NCBI GenBank assembly: GCA_019894875.1
Contig: JAGXNR010000046.1
Span: 1-19,908, forward strand
Reading direction: 5' to 3'
Source of the DNA: Promethearchaeota archaeon
GTDB lineage: Archaea; Asgardarchaeota; Lokiarchaeia; Sigynarchaeales; SOKP01
DNA: 19,908 nt
Shown here: one piece after another, positions 16,001-19,908 of the stretch
Layout: each line of letters opens with the position of its first letter
Numbering within the stretch: position 1 is the first letter of the stretch
Position numbers and translations under genes: made by a program
The notes under the pieces: generated by a model
The model's input: the letters and a program-made list of their open reading frames with translations, nothing else
What the model was told of the DNA's origin: nothing
Databases searched by the model: none

Positions 16001-17001
16001 GCTCTAGACACTGTGCCATAATTACCTGAGCCATCAGTTTCATCATCATCAACAAATCTCCATTTCGAAGGGGTTGTGCTATCAGCTAAATCCTTAGCGT
16101 AAATGGCAACAGAAAAATCTTCAAATACATCTTCAAATGTCGTTCCAGGGCTTAGATGGTTTAAAGCATTGTTTAACATCGTAACTCCATCGCTTCCAGA
16201 AGGATTTGCGATGGGGCTCCAATATGTAGATATGGCATCCACTCCATAATCTGGATCTATGTGATCAGTTCCAAATTGTTCACAATAATATTGCCAGAAT
16301 AGACATGAAGAATAACTTATCGTAGTTAAGTCAGAATTATGACTTCCTCCTAAATAACCTTGAGATTGTCTTACAAAACTACTCCCTGCTTCAGTTCCAT
16401 CAGCATGATCGAGCCAATCTGATAATTTATCTTGGATCATCCGAGCTTGGCCTTCTCTAACCCATTTATCAGCAGCAGTACCAGGGTGGGCGTATTGACA
16501 AACATGAAATAGTTCATGCCCCGCTAATTTTAATGGTTCATGATCAGCAGCAAATCCGTGATTAAGATAACCTGCATAAACACCTGTTGTAAAACTTCCC
16601 TCAAGACTTGGACAACAAGCCCATCCATTATAATCATTGTTATTTTCAACCGTAACCTCTATTGGAGGCTGACCGGGGTCTGTCATCGGGTCTGGGAAAT
16701 TCCAATCACCTACTAAAATATCATAAGTATCTTCAAGAACCTCTAGATAATCTTCTACTTCAGCTTGAGTCACATAAGAAGTATCCCACGTCTCTGCTCT
16801 AAAATCTCCCGAGCTTGAATCAACTGATGGCCCTGGCGCGCTAACAGATAATTTCTCAAAATCTGTATTGATCTGTTTTTTTGCAATTCCATTAAAACCT
16901 AAACTGCTCAGTATAAGAAATGTCATAAATCCAATGAACAATAAGGTTGTTAATTTCTTAGTTGATTTTTTATTTACTTTGTTAATATTTAGATTTTTCA
17001 T
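13060..17001 (-). CDS. large surface zincin-vWA multidomain protein, copy 2
   Basis: A 1313-residue paralogue of the protein encoded at 8830, collinear over its whole length. It has the same parts: a signal or anchor (about 17-35) after a longer basic leader; a zincin domain with HELFH at 162-166 and Glu183 in VREGQARM; a vWA domain with Asp567 in DSSGSMS and an intact LLSDG; a DDGNHGDGMPQDGIYG module; a TSP3-like calcium segment; and a C-terminal membrane helix with the same basic tail, RKKRKNLKILKAQ. Differences cluster in the N-terminal leader, in a 5-residue insertion (PPGFRDPYSDTHE against PPGYKSDG) and in the fibronectin-like region, while the metal sites, vWA and C-terminal end are conserved. 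That pattern suggests both copies are functional under selection. The two genes probably have separate promoters, as 330 bases separate them. The start was chosen as the first ATG giving a clean signal-like N-terminus. Proteolytic activity is inferred from the HExxH and Glu pattern. Confidence 0.85.
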   Translation of the reverse strand: MKNLNINKVNKKSTKKLTTLLFIGFMTFLILSSLGFNGIAKKQINTDFEKLSVSAPGPSVDSSSGDFRAETWDTSYVTQAEVEDYLEVLEDTYDILVGDWNFPDPMTDPGQPPIEVTVENNNDYNGWACCPSLEGSFTTGVYAGYLNHGFAADHEPLKLAGHELFHVCQYAHPGTAADKWVREGQARMIQDKLSDWLDHADGTEAGSSFVRQSQGYLGGSHNSDLTTISYSSCLFWQYYCEQFGTDHIDPDYGVDAISTYWSPIANPSGSDGVTMLNNALNHLSPGTTFEDVFEDFSVAIYAKDLADSTTPSKWRFVDDDETDGSGNYGTVSRAIDPIPTLTPGFSFTSSESVRSWSNKYFEVEIDPTVKVITVEFDQSTTNKLFYALLCMNGDDLEYSYTVESQDFSRAIVNNNYDKVVVIVAGLENTVTNASPFDYTFDSGDPDIYIESPENSPVTAQARVGLHDTPEKFVAIVDIYHREKAPVHGFFTENFQAQVGGINATVLAAVDVYGKYFLQIQAPKQTADGLYDLSVDLIDSDSNVLDSDNEVDSVNYGENYYDILLNIDSSGSMSIADKILAAQSAGKLLVDSFLSEDQLGIVQFDTNALLIHDLMKLTIGNRITAYGQIDGIAAIGSSTSIGDGLYESQKEFLNNGITDYPDHIILLSDGKENDVLWIEDVLPLIIGNGTIVHVITIGSDAAYEDMQDLAADTGGTYFHCFDPASGDIPNDLAELYRAITEMIRPMERFYHARGSIDPGNYKEFELEVTDDMEIVEFIAHYNASSKPDLVGLKDPDGAVIVWDYEDDKSGMGRAVSRIKKPKTGIWTIRIEASVGGTTAGSELKYFVEGAAKTYMTMTLLTPPNGYISPGWSNAEPIGSRIPILISLTDKTNIKDAKVYMEVTPPGFRDPYSDTHEILFQIPLYDDGNHGDGMPQDGIYGNVYTPTSEEGSYQFAIYATGENNMGQKFSRIKTGAFYLYQYEWHLREQKPYKTLVVPDTDGDELPDHWENFYGLDPSDNSSINGASGDPDLDFLNNYLEFVHGTNPRDPDSDSGGQSDGSEVVFDLNPLDPSDDTIPKFPPIQVFPGNNFVHLLMPNATTVPYETLGIYRTTDPKLGFTLVNTSSYATVESFFDITVANYQTYYYKVFGMSSFFNISVSDTYEVIPKLNVLAPEACVIINNGSKTTKTNLVTVNVKVASNDECTTSANAPTHMRIGQDASTALIAPWIPFNPQFPVLFDNKSGVKFVFVQLRDNQVIPEISPLFSAGIDYTGEESTSIGMETTFTLFMITVDFAVITVIIYRKKRKNLKILKAQ
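14144..14247 (-). repeat. 104-base identical tract, copy in surface-protein gene 2
   Basis: Partner of the tract at 9917-10020. Just beyond its right edge the two genes differ by an insertion of 15 bases and many substitutions, so the identity is local. Confidence 0.8.
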
Positions 17002-17182
17002 TTAAATTCACATAAAGATGTGTATTAAATTCTTTGTTTTAACCAATTAATTTAAATTTTTACTTTATGACCTTTTTATGAATTAAAGAGAGTTAAGTAT
17101 GCTCTTATATTCTTATTACATCCTCACAAACCTTAATTCTGAAGTAACATTCAAAACCTTAATAAATATATTGGGGATTTAA
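17002..17182. promoter_or_regulatory. divergent promoter region between surface protein 2 and GH172 gene
   Basis: The 181-base gap between divergently transcribed genes should hold both promoters. Near the minus-strand start lies a perfect 5-base inverted repeat, CACAT AAAG ATGTG (17009-17022). AAACCTTAA occurs twice as a direct repeat (17128-17136 and 17154-17162), spaced 26 bases, upstream of the + gene, and could be a regulator site. GGGG at 17173-17176, six bases before the ATG at 17183, may act as a ribosome binding site. None of these is certain. Confidence 0.4.
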
Positions 17183-18250
17183 ATGGAATTTGGTGTAAAT
17201 TCATTATCGAGTTTAGCAAGAATTAAAAAAAATATAAAGAGAAAACGTATTTCTAGCTATGATAAAACTGGATCGAATGTAGATTTTGTTGTCATTAATG
17301 AACAAATGAAGGTTGAAATCTGTAATATAAAATCGAGTGGAATAATTAAACATATTTGGATGACTCTCGCATCTTCAGATCCGTATTATTTAAGAAAAAT
17401 TTTGATACGGATGTGGTGGGATGATGAAAAAAATCCATCGGTTGAATGCCCTATAGGTGATTTTTTCGGAATTGGTCATGGAAAATCTGTAAATTTTTGG
17501 AGTTTACCATTATCTATGGGCCCCAGAGATGGTAAAGGATTCAATTGTTTTTTTCCTATGCCCTTCTCTACTGGAGCAAGAATTGAAATTGAGAATGAAT
17601 CTGATATGAATTTGATGTGCTATTACTATATTGATTATGAGGAACATGATGAAATTGATATAACTTTTGGTAGATTTCATGCATACTGGCACCGGGAAAA
17701 CCCATGTCTTGGCCAAGACTACTCAAATTTAAAAATTAGGAATTGGAAATCTGAAAAATTTAGCAAAAAAAATCCTTCACACGAAGAGGATTATGTAATA
17801 TTAGAAGCTGTAGGGGAAGGTCATTATGTAGGATGTAATTTGAACATAGACAATTTATTTGATACAGAGAGAATGAATTGGCCTGGTGAGGGTGATGATT
17901 ATATTGAAATCGATGATGGAGAAACCATATTATATGGAACTGGAACCGAAGATTATTTCTGTACTGCGTGGTCTCCATCGAACTATTACTGCTCACCTTA
18001 CTTCGGAATAACTCTTCCAGGTGGGGAGAATTGGAGTGGTAAAATTTCATATTATCGATATCATATTGAAGATCCAATTTATTTTCACAAAAATATTAAA
18101 GTTAAAATTGAGCACGGACATGCAAATCAACGTTCAGATGATTTTTCTTCTACTGCTTACTGGTACCAGACCGAACCTCATAAAAAGTTCAAATCCATAC
18201 TAGACGCAAGTGAAAGATTACCAAGAGAGGAACCTAAAGAGAAAAATTAA
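17183..18250 (+). CDS. GH172-type (DUF2961) glycoside hydrolase
   Basis: A 355-residue protein of the DUF2961 family, now placed in glycoside hydrolase family 172, whose studied members act on alpha-D-arabinofuranosides and difructose anhydrides or fructofuranosides. Evidence: GIIKHIWMTLASSDPYYLRKI from about 53, the conserved WWDDEKNPSVECPIGDFFG region (79-96), NCFFPMPFSTGARIEIEN near 121-138, WPGEGDDYIEIDDGE at 233-247, and the hallmark YGTGTEDYFCTAW at 251-263. Glu236 and Glu256 are the likely catalytic pair by motif and spacing. There is no signal peptide or membrane helix, so it should act in the cytoplasm, probably on a sugar brought in by the neighbouring transporter. Its stop overlaps the convergent transporter stop. 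A GGGG stretch lies before the ATG. The exact substrate cannot be read from the sequence. Confidence 0.9.
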   Translation: MEFGVNSLSSLARIKKNIKRKRISSYDKTGSNVDFVVINEQMKVEICNIKSSGIIKHIWMTLASSDPYYLRKILIRMWWDDEKNPSVECPIGDFFGIGHGKSVNFWSLPLSMGPRDGKGFNCFFPMPFSTGARIEIENESDMNLMCYYYIDYEEHDEIDITFGRFHAYWHRENPCLGQDYSNLKIRNWKSEKFSKKNPSHEEDYVILEAVGEGHYVGCNLNIDNLFDTERMNWPGEGDDYIEIDDGETILYGTGTEDYFCTAWSPSNYYCSPYFGITLPGGENWSGKISYYRYHIEDPIYFHKNIKVKIEHGHANQRSDDFSSTAYWYQTEPHKKFKSILDASERLPREEPKEKN

Positions 18251-19593
18251 CGATCATTTTTCTCCCACTCAAAATCAAGTTTAATAAACTTCCTAGAATA
18301 CAAATAGGCACATATTAAGACAATAGAACCTATAGGACCCCATAGTATATAACCTATAGAAAAATCTAAACCTAAATTAGGTAGATCTAAGATAACTCCC
18401 GTTAAAAACAAACCCACTGCTTGAAATATATTTAAGATTATACTAGGAAAACCAGTATATATCCCTGCCTTTAATTCTCCGGTTTTTTTTTGATCATCTT
18501 CTGCAATATCCGCATAAATTATACTTGGAAGTAAATTCCAACCCCCTAAAGATGCTGCTAATCCAAGAATAAACAAGATGCCATAAAAAAAATATGAATT
18601 CATAGGAATTGCCCCAAAAAGTGTTGAAGGAAGGAAGATAATAGCAGTTAAAAAAATATATAACAGACTCTTCTTTTTTCCTAGTTTCTGTATTATTTTT
18701 CTCCAAAGGATAATAAAGCCAAAAACACCGAACATCATTAAAGCAGCTACAACATAGTAATCAATATCTTCAAATTGTAACACTATGATTGTAAATTGTA
18801 ATACCGTTTGCCCGATCATTATAAAAGCGATACTTGCGATACCTTGCATTATGGTAACTAACAGAAAATTCTTATTTTTTAGCAGTACCTTTAAATTATC
18901 GAAGATATTTGACTCAATCTTAAAATGAGGTTCGGTAGGGATTAAAAAGACGGTAAGATAAAATAGTACTATTGGGAGAATAGCGAAAATAATAACACTA
19001 ACTAAAAATTCTGGGGGGATAATATTTGGATTAATTGATATTTTATTAACAGAATCTGTTAAAATTATAAATGAAAAAATCGACATTAGCGCTGAACCCG
19101 TAAACGCAAAAATATTGTAATATTGCGAAGCTTTAGGACGCTCGTTAGATGTAAACTGCTCAGTCATCCAAGAACCATATGGGCTAGTAATACCATAACT
19201 AATATTAAATAGAACATTCCATAATAGCAACCACACAAAAGTGGCATTGATATTGGTAATATCAATTATTAAATTTGGCATTAATAAAAATAAAAATGAA
19301 ATACTAAGAATTGGACTTAGAACGATTAAAAATGGTTTTCTTCTTCCTAATCTGGTAAATTTAGCGTCACTTAACCAACCGAATAGAAATTGAGAAGAAG
19401 CTATAGTGAGTTTTCCTAAAGCTAAAGCGATCCCAATAAGAAAAGGAGATGGTAGGTATGCTAAATTATATAAAGTGAATAAAGCAAAATCTGCAAATCC
19501 AATTAAAATGGAAGTTGAAAAACGTGGTAGTCCAAATATCACATATTTTCCTGTAGAACTTTTCTTTCTTTGACCTGGTTCTTCTTGAGTCAT
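18247..19593 (-). CDS. GPH/SLC45-like major facilitator sugar transporter
   Basis: A 448-residue integral membrane protein with about 12 hydrophobic helices, belonging to the major facilitator superfamily, most like the glycoside-pentoside-hexuronide (GPH, MFS_2) or related SLC45-type cation symporters. The inter-helix 2-3 loop has the MFS motif FGWLSDAKFTRLGRRKPFLI (71-90), with Asp76 and Gly-Arg-Arg at 83-85. A second family-like element, GITSPYGSWMTEQFTSNERP, lies about residues 134-153 after helix 4. The N-terminus is short and charged and has no signal peptide. It converges on the GH172-type gene, sharing a TTAA with its stop, and lies 27 bases behind a racemase-family gene on the same strand, so those two may be co-transcribed. 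The likely role is cation-coupled uptake of a sugar or glycoside, inferred from family and neighbour. Confidence 0.85.
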   Translation of the reverse strand: MTQEEPGQRKKSSTGKYVIFGLPRFSTSILIGFADFALFTLYNLAYLPSPFLIGIALALGKLTIASSQFLFGWLSDAKFTRLGRRKPFLIVLSPILSISFLFLLMPNLIIDITNINATFVWLLLWNVLFNISYGITSPYGSWMTEQFTSNERPKASQYYNIFAFTGSALMSIFSFIILTDSVNKISINPNIIPPEFLVSVIIFAILPIVLFYLTVFLIPTEPHFKIESNIFDNLKVLLKNKNFLLVTIMQGIASIAFIMIGQTVLQFTIIVLQFEDIDYYVVAALMMFGVFGFIILWRKIIQKLGKKKSLLYIFLTAIIFLPSTLFGAIPMNSYFFYGILFILGLAASLGGWNLLPSIIYADIAEDDQKKTGELKAGIYTGFPSIILNIFQAVGLFLTGVILDLPNLGLDFSIGYILWGPIGSIVLICAYLYSRKFIKLDFEWEKNDR

Positions 19594-19620
19594 TGGTTTT
19601 AATAGTTTTGTTGGTGATAA

Positions 19621-19908
19621 TTATTCAAGGGCTTTTTGTATTGCTGCTCTTGCAAGTAACCTTGTAGAATCCAGAGAGGGTAAAGGACAATCGTTAGAAT
19701 CAATCAATAGGGGGATTTCTGTACACCCAAGAATAACTGCGTCGCACCCATTATCTTTTAATTTTTTAATAACCCGATTAAAATATACTCTAGAATCTTC
19801 CTTAATTATACCATCTACAAGCTCTTCAAATATGATTCTATCGATTTTATTTCTATCAACTTCTTTCGGGATTTCACTTTTTATTCCAAACTTTTTTAAG
19901 GAATTGGG
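19621..19908 (-). CDS. aspartate/glutamate racemase family protein, 3' part
   Basis: The last 95 codons and TAA stop of a minus-strand gene that runs off the right edge. The family signature DNGCDAVILGCTEIPLLI is present, including the Cys of GCTE that serves as the second catalytic thiol in cofactor-independent Asp/Glu racemases. It is followed by the usual LPSLDSTRLLARAAIQKALE end. Full members are about 230-250 residues, so more than half is missing. Substrate specificity (aspartate, glutamate, broad-spectrum or hydantoin) cannot be told from this end. It stops 27 bases before the transporter start on the same strand, so the two could form an operon. The fragment has no frameshift or internal stop. 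Confidence 0.88.
   Translation of the reverse strand, partial: PNSLKKFGIKSEIPKEVDRNKIDRIIFEELVDGIIKEDSRVYFNRVIKKLKDNGCDAVILGCTEIPLLIDSNDCPLPSLDSTRLLARAAIQKALE

Larger units (their letters stand above)
8812..17001 (-). repeat. tandem gene duplication, two units of about 3.9 kb
   Basis: Unit 1 (8812-12729) and unit 2 (13042-17001) are direct repeats on the minus strand. The downstream boundary is sharp: 8812-8861 equals 13042-13091 base for base, spanning the T-tract, stop codon and last codons, and similarity ends beyond the A-run. The upstream boundary falls at the signal-peptide region; I see no shared sequence in the promoter gaps. Confidence 0.85.

Noticed and set aside
8812..17001. The tandem copies as an assembly duplicate
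   Set aside because: The copies differ at many bases and by indels across their length and have unlike flanks, so they are true paralogues.
17760..18077. 105-codon antisense ORF in the GH172 gene
   Set aside because: It is opposite the conserved catalytic motifs and is rich in His, Phe and Asn, as expected from antisense reading.
1..19908. CRISPR arrays, tRNA or rRNA genes, insertion sequences
   Set aside because: No regularly spaced direct repeats, cloverleaf-like segments, rRNA motifs, transposase-like proteins or terminal inverted repeats were seen on reading both strands by eye.

Overview
This AT-rich window, with T-tract terminators, TATA-like elements and occasional Shine-Dalgarno sites, reads as archaeal. 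The gene set fits an anaerobic, organic-matter-degrading archaeon: two ferredoxin-dependent 2-oxoacid oxidoreductases, an HdrA-MvhD fusion, very large membrane-anchored surface proteins and a GH172-type glycosidase. An Asgard (Lokiarchaeia-like) lineage is plausible, but the sequence alone does not prove it.

Region 1 (1-3385, + strand) is a compact operon: the 3' end of a KorA-type alpha subunit, a complete KorB-type beta subunit, and a 782-residue HdrA fused to an MvhD-type iron-sulfur domain. Together they suggest oxidation of a 2-oxoacid with electrons passed through ferredoxin and HdrA. Region 2 (3431-4803) holds a doubtful 39-residue ORF and a membrane-embedded M28-family peptidase whose catalytic domain is interrupted by transmembrane helices. 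Region 3 (4943-8264, + strand) is a pyruvate:ferredoxin oxidoreductase operon in the order gamma-delta fusion, alpha, beta. Its beta subunit is the most unusual item in the window. It is one clean ORF, but its two halves are swapped relative to every PorB I know: the usual C-terminal half comes first and the usual N-terminal half comes last. All four expected cluster cysteines and both parts of the thiamine diphosphate motif are present, so it looks like a natural circular permutation that cuts through the cofactor motif. A YjbQ-family gene (8321-8737) follows.

Region 4 (8812-17001, - strand) is a tandem duplication of a gene for a ~1300-residue surface protein. Each copy has an N-terminal signal or anchor, an HExxH zincin domain, a von Willebrand A domain with an intact metal site, beta-sandwich modules, a calcium-binding TSP3-like segment, and a C-terminal membrane helix with a basic tail. 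The copies are diverged but share tracts of complete nucleotide identity (for example 104 bp), which suggests gene conversion. The shared block includes the T-tract terminator behind each gene.

Region 5 (17183-19908) carries a GH172/DUF2961 protein (+) that converges on a GPH/MFS sugar-type transporter (-), the two stop codons overlapping in one TTAA. Behind the transporter is the 3' part of an aspartate/glutamate racemase-family gene (-) that runs off the window. The cytoplasmic glycosidase-like protein and the transporter plausibly form a carbohydrate uptake and breakdown module. No tRNA, rRNA, CRISPR array or insertion sequence was seen.
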